A stretch of DNA of 64,000 nt from Flavobacteriia bacterium (GTDB taxonomy: Bacteria > Bacteroidota > Bacteroidia > Flavobacteriales_D > Crocinitomicaceae): contig CANHQP010000016.1 of NCBI GenBank assembly GCA_947462925.1, positions 1 to 64,000 of the forward strand, in the 5' to 3' direction. Position numbers and translations under genes: made by a program. A model generated the notes under the pieces. It saw nothing but the letters and a program-made list of their open reading frames with translations. It ran no database searches and was not told the origin of the DNA. Positions 44,444-53,294 of the stretch are shown here, piece after piece; within the stretch, counting starts at the first letter, position 1; each line of letters starts with the position of its first letter.

Positions 44444-46341
44444 TCAAACTTCTAATAGCACGGTTGTTCCGCCGGTCTCATTGCGTTCAATTTTCCAAAA
44501 AGCTCCAATTTCTGTTGCCCTGGCTGACATGTTTTTAAGACCAAAATGGCCGTCAGGAGAAGAAGAATTTTGTATTCCAATTCCATTGTACATACCTGTA
44601 AAATAATTTTACCTTCTTGTGTTTCTTCAATAAATACATCAACCTTTGTAGCGTTAGAATGTTTAATTACATTGTTGATGGATTCTTGAAAAATTCTAAA
44701 AATATGCATGGTATGTTCTGGAGAAATAACTTTGTTGTTATTAATTTTACTCTTGAAATTATACTTCAATGTATTTTGATCCTCAGTAATTTTTCTGATA
44801 TACGATTCTAGTTTATTTGATAGTATTTCAATTGTAATAGAGGAGATGTGAAGTGCCCAAACTGTATCTCTTAATGAATCAATTGCGTCTTGACTCATTT
44901 TGAATGTTCTTTCTACTCGTTCGTAATCGAGGGCATTTGAATTTTTCCCTTGAGAGTTTAACATTTCTAAGTTATTTACAACATAACTCAATTGAGAACC
45001 GACATTGTCATGTAAATCAAATGAAATTCTTTTTCTTTCAGCTAGGGTTGCCTCAAATACAGCTTTCTGTTTTTCTAAGTCTTTTTGATATCCTTTTCTC
45101 CGAAACCAAAAAATGACAAGAACGGTAATAAAAAGAATAAATACCAAACTTGCGGTCCAAATCAAGTTTTGTATCAGTGAATTTTGTTGATCCTTTTTTA
45201 TTTTCAAAGATTTTAATTGATTTGACTTTTTGAGTAAAATATTTTCTTGTTCTTTTTTTTGAACCTCATATTTATTTTCAATTTCTGTCAGATATTGATT
45301 ACTCTTTTCGTCAAAATAGTCGGAATGATATTTCAGATATTCACTGAAATAAACATCCGCCTCTTTGATTTTTCCATTTCTATACTTCCAAATTGCGATT
45401 GCTTGGCAAACTTTAAATGCAATTTCAGACATTCCTTCTTTTTCAATTAAGGGATATATTTCATTTAGAATTTCAATTTCACGCTTTGAATTTTTCTGTT
45501 TGAAATACAGTTGACTAAGATTATATCCAGTGCTAATAAACATAAATTTACTCCCAATTTCTTTTGAAATATCCAGAGATTTGATAAAATATTTTTCTGC
45601 TTCTTTTAATTTTGAGGAAGCACTCAAAGCAAGTGCAATATTGTTGTAACTTTTACCTAAATAATATTTATTCCCCACTTTTTCATAGATTTCTATTGCC
45701 TTTAAGTTGTATTTTAGACAAGAATCCATTTGTTTTCCATTGTATAAATCACCAATATTTGCATAAATATTTGCTTTTTCCAATTGGTCGTTTGATTTAG
45801 AAGCATATTTTAATCCATTTCGAAAGTAAAATATGGCCTTTTTATCACGTTCAGTTTCCTCATAAATCATTCCAAAATTATTTGAAATTGAAGCGAGGAG
45901 TTGATTGTTTTGCAAAGACTCAAAAATATCAAATGCTTTTTGAAAATAAATTCGGGCTTCTGTTAAATTATGCTGGTTCATGTAAATCAAACCTATGTTG
46001 TTTAAAATAGAACCTTCTCCTTTTTTATAGCCAACTTTTCTTGAAATCAGCAAGGCTTCTTCATATGCTTCCAATGCGTTTGTAGTTTTTGAAAGCACAT
46101 TATAAATAATTCCCCTACGAATTAATGCTTGAATTTCTCCTTTTGAAAAGCCAGTCTTTTTTGATAGTTCTATGGTTTCTTTGACTATTTTTAGTCCTAA
46201 AATAGGGTCTGAGTAGGCAAGTTCTAATGATTTAGCGTTTAACTTGTTAATTTTAATTGTATCGGCTGTGGTAAATGAAAAGACAGTATTAGTAAATAGT
46301 CCAAAAAATGAAATAAGTATGAGTAGTATTTGTTTTTTCAC
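44444..46341 (-). pseudogene. TPR sensor histidine kinase, frameshifted in the ATPase domain
   Basis: A two-component sensor kinase of the TPR-type common in Bacteroidota. In order: a signal peptide ending TNTVFS; five to seven TPRs (for example GSILNNIGLIYMNQHNLTEA, shown within its length, and NKYYLGKSYNNIALAL); a coiled-coil; a membrane helix (IWTASLVFILFITVLVIFW); a HisKA_3 dimerisation box with phospho-His in RISFDLHDNVGSQLSY; and an ATPase N box FRIFQESINNVIKHS. After KIILQVC (near residue 584) the frame goes wrong: the expected DNGIGIQNSSSPDGHFGLKN continues in the +1-shifted frame, through TGGTTVLLEV to a stop at 44444. One base is missing near 44590, where TGT-GAC-AAT would restore Asp-Asn-Gly. 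As read, the kinase would lack its G boxes. No response regulator is adjacent. Confidence 0.85.
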
Positions 46342-46412
46342 AGTGTTAAGTAATGATGGTAAAATTCATTAAGTCATGCACGAAGTTAAAATTTTGTCTA
46401 GTGCAATAAATT

Positions 46413-46988
46413 TTATTTAATATGAATATCCTGTAATATTTTGTTTATCTCTGTTCTTTGTAAAGTGTCTGTATAAGAAAATGTTAATGAATAAAAGTAA
46501 TCAAACTTTACAGTTGCATATTCATCAACAAAAGTATTTTGATTGTCAGAATTAAGGATAACTCGATTTAATATGAAGTCTGTATTATCTATTTTTGTTG
46601 GTATAAATGTTTCATGATGTTCATTTTCATCTTAAAATAGAGTCAAACCTTCGTTGTTTTCTTTCAAGTAACTAATTAATGTTTCGTCTCTTGAGAATGG
46701 ATTTTTTCTATGTCCCAGAATGTTAAAGGAAATTAAAGCATTTTCATCTTCATCGAAAAGATCTATTTCTAGGAAATGTGGACTAAAAGGTGATTGAAAT
46801 TTTTTGTTTGTATCTAGTGTCCATGTCTCAGGAAGACTTACTTCTAATCCAAAATAATCATTAGTATATTTATTTCCTTCTACTTCTCCGAATTCAAATT
46901 TTGGTTTTTTATTGAATTTTGAAGTGCCTCCAATGCAAGAGCTAACTGTAATAAAAACACCAATAATAATTACAAATCTAGTTTTCAT
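46413..46988 (-). pseudogene. Lipoprotein gene interrupted by an in-frame stop
   Basis: The intact first part is 118 aa, with a lipoprotein signal (FITVSSC lipobox) and then a soluble domain with YFGLEVSLPETW, a stretch like that of PsbP-like or DUF-type lipoproteins. It stops at TAA 46632-46634 after GLTLF. The same frame then stays open for 72 more codons (DENEHHETFIPTKIDNT... to ILQDIHIK) before TAA at 46413-46415. The composition and the fit to a typical 190-aa lipoprotein make a premature stop, for example AAA or GAA changed to TAA, the simplest reading. It lies directly upstream of the frameshifted kinase on the same strand. Function unknown. Confidence 0.72.
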
Positions 46989-47007
46989 AAAATAAATTTC
47001 TCAACTT

Positions 47008-47015
47008 CAAATCTA
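47008..47015 (-). promoter_or_regulatory. -7 element for the broken lipoprotein gene
   Basis: Minus-strand TAGATTTG matches TAnnTTTG, 19 bp before the ATG at 46988. Confidence 0.45.
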
Positions 47016-47070
47016 AAGTAATTTTTCAATTAATTACAATATTTTTTTTATTCACACTTAGGTTATTTTT

Positions 47071-47078
47071 TAACTTTG
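47071..47078 (+). promoter_or_regulatory. -7 element for xthA
   Basis: TAACTTTG matches TAnnTTTG, 17 bp before the xthA ATG. Confidence 0.55.
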
Positions 47079-47095
47079 AATCAAATTACACAATT

Positions 47096-47854
47096 ATGAA
47101 AATTATTTCTTTTAATGTCAACGGTATTAGAGCAATATCACAGAAAACTTTTTTTGAAGACATGTTGTCTGTGGATGCAGACATTATCTGTTTACAAGAA
47201 ACAAAAGCGTCTGTTGAGCAAGTTTTAGAAACATTAAAACCATTAAAAGAGTATACTATTTTTGCCAATGAATCCGTCAGGAAAGGCTATTCTGGAACAG
47301 CAATTTTAACGAAAAAAGCACCTATTTCAGTAACTTTTGACATGGGACTTGAAGAACACGATCAAGAAGGCCGAGTAACTTGTTTGGAGTTTGAAGACTA
47401 TTTTCTAATAACAGTTTACGTTCCCAATTCTGGAAGCGAATTGTTACGCTTAGGTTATCGCCAAAGTTGGGATGCAGATTTTTTAAATTATCTAAAGAAG
47501 TTAGAACTTAAAAAACCAGTTGTAGTTTGTGGTGATTTTAATGTCGCCCATAGAGAAATTGATTTAGCTAGACCTAAAGCCAATTACAACAAATCTGCAG
47601 GTTTTATGCAGGAAGAAATAGATGGAATGGATGCTTTTCATGCTGTTGGACTTGTAGATACATTTAGGACATTAAATCCTGAAGAAGTAAAATACTCCTG
47701 GTGGTCATACAGAGGTGGAGCAAGAGAGAAAAATGTTGGCTGGAGAATTGATTACTTTTTAGTGTCCGAAGGTTTTATACCAAAGGTAAAATCGTCTTTT
47801 ATTTTGAATGAGGTATATGGTTCAGATCATTGTCCTGTTGGAATTGAACTATAG
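47096..47854 (+). CDS. xthA: Exodeoxyribonuclease III
   Basis: A 252-aa AP endonuclease/3'-5' exonuclease of base excision repair. Family motifs are clear: FNVNGIRA near the N-terminus, ICLQETK with the metal-binding Glu, YVPNSG, GDFNVAHREIDLARP with the catalytic Asp and Asn, WWSYRGGAREKNVGWRIDYF and the C-terminal SDHCPVGIEL with the catalytic Asp-His pair. Length is normal. It stands alone, divergent from the broken lipoprotein gene. Confidence 0.96.
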   Translation: MKIISFNVNGIRAISQKTFFEDMLSVDADIICLQETKASVEQVLETLKPLKEYTIFANESVRKGYSGTAILTKKAPISVTFDMGLEEHDQEGRVTCLEFEDYFLITVYVPNSGSELLRLGYRQSWDADFLNYLKKLELKKPVVVCGDFNVAHREIDLARPKANYNKSAGFMQEEIDGMDAFHAVGLVDTFRTLNPEEVKYSWWSYRGGAREKNVGWRIDYFLVSEGFIPKVKSSFILNEVYGSDHCPVGIEL

Positions 47855-47883
47855 TTGATTTACTAGAATCAAAGAAAATCTAG

Positions 47884-48073
47884 TTCGAGATATAGCGATA
47901 TGTCGAACTCGAATCATTTTTCCCAATTTAATTTTTTTGATTGGGAATTATTTTTTCAGGTAACTCATAGTTCCTATTTTGAGCAATGTTTTAATTCGAA
48001 ATATAGCGATATTTGAAATATGCATTCAGAAGGCTAATTATACTGAAGTTCGAAATATAGACTTGTGTCGAAC
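47884..48073. repeat. Three dispersed palindromes of the TTCGAAATAT family
   Basis: Copies start at 47884, 47995 and 48049 in the 308-bp gap between xthA and frr. The first is the fullest: GTTCGAGATATAG runs into CGATATGTCGAAC, an almost perfect 26-bp palindrome. The second matches the core of the 43.6-kb array (TTCGAAATATAGCGATATTT). The third is a deletion-like form that still ends GTCGAAC. Nothing else is recognisable in the gap. Confidence 0.8.
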
Positions 48074-48111
48074 AACAACCTTATTAGGCAAAGTCACAAA
48101 TATAAACGCAT

Positions 48112-48141
48112 AAAAAAAGGCCATAAAATAAATTACAGCCT
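48112..48141 (-). terminator. Weak possible terminator after frr
   Basis: Minus-strand AGGC / GCCT (48138-48141 with 48118-48121) around a 16-nt loop is followed by seven T residues. The stem is only 4 bp, so this is tentative. Confidence 0.3.
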
Positions 48142-48162
48142 CGTTTTTAATATTAATTTCCA

Positions 48163-48726
48163 TCAAATAGTCATAATATCTTTCTCTTTGACCTCAATAA
48201 TATCTTCTACCTTCTTGATAAAATTATTCGTGATATTTTGAATTTCAATTTCTGCACTTTTTGCTAAATCTTCTGACATTCCATCATTTTTCAGATCTTT
48301 AATCATGTCAATGCCATCTTTTCTGTTGTTTCGAATTCCAACTTTAGCATGTTCTCCCTCAGCTTTGGCCTTTTTTACCATTTCTCTTCTACGTTCTTCT
48401 GTCAATGGTGGTACATTAATCAAAATCACTTCTCCGTTGTTTTGTGGAGCAAATCCTAGATTTGAATTGATAATTCCTTTAGCGATTTCTGGTAACATAG
48501 CTCTTTCCCATGGTTGAACAGTAATCGTTCTCGCATCTAATGTTGAAATATTGGCAACTTGAGTGATTGGGGTAGGGGAACCGTAATAATCTACCATCAC
48601 ACTTTGAATCATAGATGGCGTTGCTTTGCCTGCGCGTACCTTTTGTAGCTCATTTTCTAGATGAACCAATGTTTTTGCATTTGAGCTTTTCAACTCATCA
48701 TAAATCATTTGAATCTCTTCAGTCAT
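48163..48726 (-). CDS. frr: Ribosome recycling factor
   Basis: A 187-aa protein (start at MTEEIQMIY, 48726; a frame ATG two codons earlier is less likely). It splits the post-termination ribosome together with EF-G. Conserved segments are VRAGKATPSMIQ, VDYYGSPTPITQVANIS, ARTITVQPWERAM, INVPPLTEERRREMVK and VGIRNNRKDGID. It follows pyrH by 43 bp in the same direction, the usual order in bacteria. Confidence 0.97.
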   Translation of the reverse strand: MTEEIQMIYDELKSSNAKTLVHLENELQKVRAGKATPSMIQSVMVDYYGSPTPITQVANISTLDARTITVQPWERAMLPEIAKGIINSNLGFAPQNNGEVILINVPPLTEERRREMVKKAKAEGEHAKVGIRNNRKDGIDMIKDLKNDGMSEDLAKSAEIEIQNITNNFIKKVEDIIEVKEKDIMTI

Positions 48727-48769
48727 AATCAATTTGTAATTGAAATTGGAAATATATTATTTTTCAATC

Positions 48770-49477
48770 TTAGTTTTGAACGATTGTACCAACTTTTTCA
48801 CCGTCCAATAATTTTTTCAAATTACCGGGCGTGTCCATATCAAAAACGATAATTGGTAAATCATTTTCTTTACACAACGTGAATGCTGTCATATCCATCA
48901 CTTGTAAGCCTTTGCTGTAAACATCATCAAAAGTGATTGTTTCATATTTGGTTGCATTTGGATCTTTGAATGGATCTGCGGTGTAAATTCCGTCAACTCT
49001 CGTTCCTTTTAAAATCACGTCAGCGTTGATTTCAATCGCTCTCAATGAAGCTGCTGAATCAGTCGTGAAATATGGATTTCCTGTTCCTGCGCCGAAAATA
49101 ACAACACGACCTTTTTCTAAATGGCGAACAGCGCGTCTTCGAACATATGGTTCAGCGATTTCTTTCATTTCGATGGCTGATTGCAATCTGGTTTTTAATC
49201 CTACAGATTCTAAAGCTGCTTGCAATGCCATGCTATTGATCATTGTGGCTAGCATTCCCATATAATCACCATGGGTTCTATCCATTCCTCCTTCTTCAGC
49301 TTGAACTCCTCTAAAAATGTTACCTCCACCAATTACAATTGCTACTTCTATACCTTTTTCACAAATTTCTTTGATTTGTAAAGCATAAGAATTGATTCGA
49401 TTGTTATCAATTCCAAATTGTTTGTCGCCCATTAATGACTCACCACTTAATTTTAGAAGGATGCGTTTGTATTTCAT
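48770..49477 (-). CDS. pyrH: UMP kinase
   Basis: A 235-aa amino-acid-kinase-fold enzyme that converts UMP to UDP. Hallmarks are [41 protein letters not shown] and [16 protein letters not shown]. The start is set at MKYKRIL (49477) because a -7 promoter element at 49505-49512 overlaps the longer frame start. It follows tsf after a terminator and leads the pyrH-frr pair. Confidence 0.97.
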   Translation of the reverse strand: MKYKRILLKLSGESLMGDKQFGIDNNRINSYALQIKEICEKGIEVAIVIGGGNIFRGVQAEEGGMDRTHGDYMGMLATMINSMALQAALESVGLKTRLQSAIEMKEIAEPYVRRRAVRHLEKGRVVIFGAGTGNPYFTTDSAASLRAIEINADVILKGTRVDGIYTADPFKDPNATKYETITFDDVYSKGLQVMDMTAFTLCKENDLPIIVFDMDTPGNLKKLLDGEKVGTIVQN

Positions 49478-49504
49478 GAAATTCAAGTTTTTGAAAGATG
49501 CAGA

Positions 49505-49512
49505 CAAATATA
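49505..49512 (-). promoter_or_regulatory. -7 element for pyrH-frr
   Basis: Minus-strand TATATTTG matches TAnnTTTG and would give a leader of about 20 nt. It lies downstream of the tsf terminator, so pyrH-frr is a separate transcription unit. Confidence 0.6.
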
Positions 49513-49578
49513 GTCAAAAAAGGGAAAAAATAAGATACTATTTGAAATGCTTCTTTTTCAAAACAGAGAAATGGGCAT

Positions 49579-49609
49579 AAAAAAAGGGTTAGAAAAAATC
49601 CAACCCTTT
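49579..49609 (-). terminator. Intrinsic terminator after tsf
   Basis: Minus-strand stem AAGGGTT / AACCCTT (49603-49609 with 49585-49591), 11-nt loop, then a T run. Confidence 0.82.
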
Positions 49610-49629
49610 CAAAAAAATATTTCAATTAC

Positions 49630-50460
49630 TTATTTCATTGCGAAACGCTCGAAAGAAGTTACTGTTAAACCTTTTTCAGCTGAGTTCAAGAATTCCTCAA
49701 CAGTTACTTTGTTATCGCGAACAAATTGTTGGCTTAACAAAGTGTTTTCTTGGAAAAATTTATTCAAACGTCCTTGAGAGATTTTTTCAGCCATTTCAGC
49801 TGGTTTTCCTTCTTGGATAGCCAATTCTTTTCCAATTTCCAATTCACGATCAATCGTGTTTTGGTCGATACCTTCTTTATTCAATGCCAATGGATTCATT
49901 GCAGCAATTTGCATTGCAACTTGTTTTCCAGCGTCTTCAGCAGCAGCAGAGTTAACTGTCAAACCTACCAAAGTAGCCAATTGGTTACCTGGGTGATTGT
50001 AAGCAGAAACTTGCTCAGCGCTGATTTTTGCATATTTAGAAAGATCTAATTTCTCACCAATAACACCTACGTGCTCAGTGATTTTTTCTTCGATAGACAA
50101 TTTATCGTCATAAGGAAGCGCTTTCAATTCTTCAATTGTATTTGGCAAATGTTTCAAAGCAACATCAACCAAAGATTGCATAAAAGCACGGAAGTTATCG
50201 TTCATTGCTACGAAATCTGTTTCGCAATTCAACGCCATGATTACTCCTGTTTTTCCATCTGCTGAAGCTTGAGAGAAGATTAAACCTTCTTTTGCTTCAT
50301 TTTCACCACGTTTTGCAGCGATTTTTTGTCCTTTTTTACGAAGGATATCGATTGCAGCTTCAAAATCTCCATTAGATTCTGTCAATGCATTCTTGCAATC
50401 CATCATTCCAGCACCAGTTTGTTGGCGCAATTTATTTACATCTGCAGCTGTAATTGCCAT
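49630..50460 (-). CDS. tsf: Elongation factor Ts
   Basis: A 276-aa nucleotide exchange factor for EF-Tu. The UBA-like N-terminus VNKLRQQTGAGMMDCKNAL and the LRKKGQKIAAKRG segment with GLIFSQ are diagnostic, as is VALNCETDFVAMN in its local form (IMALNCETDFVA). The C-terminus LLSQQFVRDNKVTVEEFL is typical. It follows rpsB by 24 bp and ends the ribosomal operon before a terminator. Confidence 0.97.
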   Translation of the reverse strand: MAITAADVNKLRQQTGAGMMDCKNALTESNGDFEAAIDILRKKGQKIAAKRGENEAKEGLIFSQASADGKTGVIMALNCETDFVAMNDNFRAFMQSLVDVALKHLPNTIEELKALPYDDKLSIEEKITEHVGVIGEKLDLSKYAKISAEQVSAYNHPGNQLATLVGLTVNSAAAEDAGKQVAMQIAAMNPLALNKEGIDQNTIDRELEIGKELAIQEGKPAEMAEKISQGRLNKFFQENTLLSQQFVRDNKVTVEEFLNSAEKGLTVTSFERFAMK

Positions 50461-50484
50461 GATAGTAAAATTTTTATTGTTTGA

Positions 50485-51276
50485 TTAATCTTCTTTTGTT
50501 TCTTCTTTCGCTTCAGTAACTTCTGGAGCAGCTGCAACAGCTACTTCTTCTGCAACTTCAGTTTTATCCGCACCTTTATCTTTGGTGTTTTTGCGATCTT
50601 CCAAACCTAATTTGATAGCGTCACAAATCGCATCCAAAATAATTGAAATTGATTTTGTAGCATCATCATTTGCTGGAATTGGGAAATCAACAAATTTTGG
50701 ATTTGAATTGGTATCTACCATTGCAAAGATTGGAATATTCAATCTTTTTGCTTCGTGCATAGCGATATTTTCTTTTAAGATATCTACCAAGAAAATAGCT
50801 GCTGGTTGACGAGTCATATCAGCAATAGAACCAAAGTTTTTTTCCAACTTCTCACGTTGGCGAGTTTTGAATAAACGCTCTCTTTTAGAAAGTGTATCCC
50901 ACGTTCCATCTGTCTTCATTTTATCAATTGAAGCCATTTTACGAATCGATTTACGAGTCGTTTGGAAATTGGTCAACATACCACCTGACCAACGTTCAGT
51001 TACGAACGGCATGTTTACAGCTTTTACGCGTTCAGATACGATTTCTTTCGCTTGTTTCTTTGTAGCTACGAAAAGAACTTTTTTACCTGATTTTGCGATT
51101 TGTGTCATCGCTGCACATGCTTGATCAAGATGAGCAATTGTCTTATTTAGATCGATAATGTGGATACCTTTCTTCTCATCGAAGATGTATGGTGCCATTG
51201 CTGGATTCCACTTTCTTTTTTGGTGACCGAAGTGTACACCTGCGTCTAATAACTCTTGAAAACCTACTTTTGACAT
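50485..51276 (-). CDS. rpsB: Small subunit ribosomal protein uS2
   Basis: A 263-aa ribosomal protein. FQELLDAGVHFGHQKRKWNP, GIHIIDLNKTI, VLFVATKKQAKEIV and ERWSGGMLTNFQT are the family signatures. The last 35 residues are a low-complexity Glu/Ala/Lys-rich tail, usual in Bacteroidota S2. The 112-bp gap from rpsI contains a candidate structured leader (51308-51366). Confidence 0.98.
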   Translation of the reverse strand: MSKVGFQELLDAGVHFGHQKRKWNPAMAPYIFDEKKGIHIIDLNKTIAHLDQACAAMTQIAKSGKKVLFVATKKQAKEIVSERVKAVNMPFVTERWSGGMLTNFQTTRKSIRKMASIDKMKTDGTWDTLSKRERLFKTRQREKLEKNFGSIADMTRQPAAIFLVDILKENIAMHEAKRLNIPIFAMVDTNSNPKFVDFPIPANDDATKSISIILDAICDAIKLGLEDRKNTKDKGADKTEVAEEVAVAAAPEVTEAKEETKED

Positions 51277-51307
51277 TTTAGTATTGTTTTTTAATTGTTT
51301 ACGTTCC

Positions 51308-51366
51308 TTTAGTAATCAGCGTAACGAGGGAGCCAGAGGCATATACTCAATCGCTTGGATACTAAA
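51308..51366 (-). promoter_or_regulatory. Candidate structured leader of rpsB
   Basis: In the rpsI-rpsB gap the minus strand can fold as nested stems: TTTAGTA (51366-51360) with TACTAAA (51314-51308), then AGCG (51355-51352) with CGCT (51321-51318), then GCC with GGC around 51340-51332. It ends about 31 nt before the rpsB ATG. Autoregulation of rpsB by S2 through a leader is known in E. coli; here the link is inference from position and pairing. Confidence 0.45.
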
Positions 51367-51388
51367 CAACCGCCAAAATATTTTAATA

Positions 51389-51775
51389 TTAACGTTTTGA
51401 GAATTGGAATTTCTTACGTGCTTTAGGCTGTCCTGGTTTTTTACGTTCAACCATTCTTGGGTCACGTGTCATCAAACCTTCAGCTTTCAATGCTGGTTTC
51501 AAATCCTCAGATACTTTTACAAGTGCTCTTGAAATACCTAAACGAATAGCTTCAGCTTGTCCGTTGATACCTCCACCCATTACATTTACAGTTACATCAT
51601 ATTGATCAACAGTATCCGTCAATTGGAAAGGGTGTTGAATTTTTGATTGTAACATCGCAACAGGAAAGAACTCTTTGTATTCTTTTTTATTTACGATAAC
51701 TTTACCAGTACCTTTTTTCATGTAAACTCTGGCAACAGAAGTTTTTCTTCTTCCTAATGTGTTGATAATTTCCAT
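51389..51775 (-). CDS. rpsI: Small subunit ribosomal protein uS9
   Basis: A 128-aa protein. LGRRKTSVARVYMKKGTGKV at the N-terminus, GGGINGQAEAIRLGISRAL in the middle and the basic C-terminal MVERKKPGQPKARKKFQFSKR tail (21 residues, read as ERKKPGQPKARKKFQFSKR) are diagnostic. The final Lys-Arg contacts the P-site tRNA. It follows rplM by 2 bp. Confidence 0.98.
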   Translation of the reverse strand: MEIINTLGRRKTSVARVYMKKGTGKVIVNKKEYKEFFPVAMLQSKIQHPFQLTDTVDQYDVTVNVMGGGINGQAEAIRLGISRALVKVSEDLKPALKAEGLMTRDPRMVERKKPGQPKARKKFQFSKR

Positions 51776-51777
51776 AA

Positions 51778-52236
51778 TTATTTTTTAGATGAGCTAAAAG
51801 TAATTACTTCAGGTTTTTGAGCTTCTTGCTTGTGCTCAGGACCTACGTAAACTTTCAAGTTAGTAAATAAAATACGTCCCAAAGTATTTTTTGGCAACAT
51901 TCCTTTTACAGCTTTCTCAATCAAACGTTGAGGTTGTTTTTGTAAAATTTCTTGTGCAGTCAAAATTCTTTGCCCACCTGGGTAACCCGTGTAGCGAACA
52001 TACTCTTTGTTCACCAATTTAGTACCAGAAAATGATACTTTCTCTGCATTAATAACAATTACGTTATCTCCGCAGTCTGCGTGTGGTGTGAAGTTTGGTT
52101 TGTGTTTTCCACGTATCAACTTCGCTACCTCACTCGCCAAGCGACCAACTGTTTGGCCTTCGGCATCTACCAACAACCACTTCTTTCCAGAGGTTTCTGT
52201 GTTAGCAGACTTCGTTTTGTAACTTAATGTATCCAC
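51778..52236 (-). CDS. rplM: Large subunit ribosomal protein uL13
   Basis: A 152-aa protein with [46 protein letters not shown] and [13 protein letters not shown], all standard L13 segments. It is the first gene of the rplM-rpsI-rpsB-tsf unit and has the best promoter match in the window upstream. The leader holds a CCCC / GGGG hairpin (52264-52277). Confidence 0.98.
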   Translation of the reverse strand: MDTLSYKTKSANTETSGKKWLLVDAEGQTVGRLASEVAKLIRGKHKPNFTPHADCGDNVIVINAEKVSFSGTKLVNKEYVRYTGYPGGQRILTAQEILQKQPQRLIEKAVKGMLPKNTLGRILFTNLKVYVGPEHKQEAQKPEVITFSSSKK

Positions 52237-52280
52237 AATAAATATTAATTAAATAAGACAATTCCCCTAATTTGGGGGTG

Positions 52281-52312
52281 CAAAGATACAACTTAAAGAT
52301 TTTATTAACAAA
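52281..52312 (-). promoter_or_regulatory. Promoter of the rplM-rpsI-rpsB-tsf operon
   Basis: Minus-strand TTTG (52312-52309), 20-bp spacer and TATCTTTG (52288-52281) match the Bacteroidota -33/-7 consensus fully. The leader of about 40 nt begins with a CCCC / GGGG hairpin around TAATTT. Confidence 0.8.
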
Positions 52313-52396
52313 CGAAATTTGAAATATATTCAAATTCAGTCTCAGAAGTGCAAAATATAGTTGGTTTTTGGTCTTAATATGTTTTGACTAAATGAA

Positions 52397-52429
52397 AAAT
52401 GCGTCACCTTTTTGATTTGCGACGCATTT
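52397..52429. terminator. Hairpin terminator after the enoyl-CoA hydratase gene
   Basis: Perfect stem AAATGCGTC / GACGCATTT (52397-52405 with 52421-52429), 15-nt loop, with T runs on both strands. It serves the minus-strand hydratase gene and could work in both directions. Confidence 0.75.
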
Positions 52430-52449
52430 TTTAAATTTTATTTCTTTTT

Positions 52450-53223
52450 CTATTTTGCTTTAAACGAATTAATAGCATTTATTGTAAACTCAGACAATAC
52501 TAATTTACCACTCATGCCAGCTCTTTCGTTCAATAATTCATCCCAATTTTCAGTTCCCTCCCAAAAAATACTTTTGAGCATAGACATTGCTTCTGGATTA
52601 GATTTGGTTAAATTTTCCGCAAGTTTATCAATGGCAACGTCCATTTCCTCAATTGAATCATATAATTCAGTATACAATCCCTTTTCTCTAGCCCATTGTG
52701 CACTTTTCCATGAGGTTGCATCGATAGCCAATTGACTCATTGCTGAAGTTCCAATTTTACGAGTCACTGCTGGTCCGACTACAAACGGTCCGATCCCAAC
52801 TGCTAATTCTGATAATTTTACATCCGCATTTTTGGTAGCAAAACAATAATCTACTGCAGATGCCATACCAACACCTCCGCCAACAGCTTTACCTTGAACT
52901 CTTCCAATAATTAATTTCGGACATTTTCTGCATGCATTGATCACATTCGCAAAACCTGAAAAGAATTTTTGGCCTGTTTCAAAATCTCTAATTGAAATCA
53001 ATTCATCAAAACTTGCCCCAGCACAAAATGATTTTTCACCAAAGGATTTTAAAATAATCACTTTGACAATCGGATTATTTCCTAGTTCAGTGATAGTATC
53101 AGCTAATTTTTGTAATATTTTACCTGGTAGTGAATTACTTAATGGGTGTCCAAATTCTATGGTTGCAATGCCTTGGTTGTCTATTTCATAACTTACATGT
53201 CCTAAATTGATGGCTTCTAACAT
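52450..53223 (-). CDS. Enoyl-CoA hydratase/isomerase family protein
   Basis: A 257-aa crotonase-fold protein (start at MLEAINLG, 53223; a -7 element at 53245-53252 rules out the longer frame). The oxyanion-hole segments are KSFCAGASFDEL and GRVQGKAVGGGVGMASAVDYC. The second catalytic Glu of classical hydratases, expected in the LxxGLI-like segment near VKLSELAVGIGP, is at SELAVG. The substrate cannot be assigned; a role in fatty-acid or branched-chain catabolism is typical. It stands alone between the ribosomal operon and an M16 pair. Confidence 0.88.
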   Translation of the reverse strand: MLEAINLGHVSYEIDNQGIATIEFGHPLSNSLPGKILQKLADTITELGNNPIVKVIILKSFGEKSFCAGASFDELISIRDFETGQKFFSGFANVINACRKCPKLIIGRVQGKAVGGGVGMASAVDYCFATKNADVKLSELAVGIGPFVVGPAVTRKIGTSAMSQLAIDATSWKSAQWAREKGLYTELYDSIEEMDVAIDKLAENLTKSNPEAMSMLKSIFWEGTENWDELLNERAGMSGKLVLSEFTINAINSFKAK

Positions 53224-53244
53224 TTCTCTTTCTAGTTTTTTTAG

Positions 53245-53252
53245 CAAAAATA
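53245..53252 (-). promoter_or_regulatory. -7 element for the enoyl-CoA hydratase gene
   Basis: Minus-strand TATTTTTG matches TAnnTTTG, 21 bp before the preferred start codon. Confidence 0.55.
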
Positions 53253-53294
53253 ATTAAATACTAATAAGAATAACAAAAAATGAAGGGGGGGACT

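Noticed and set aside
47884-48073. Transposon terminal inverted repeats
   Set aside because: The palindromes are internally symmetric and closely spaced with no transposase between them, unlike paired element ends.
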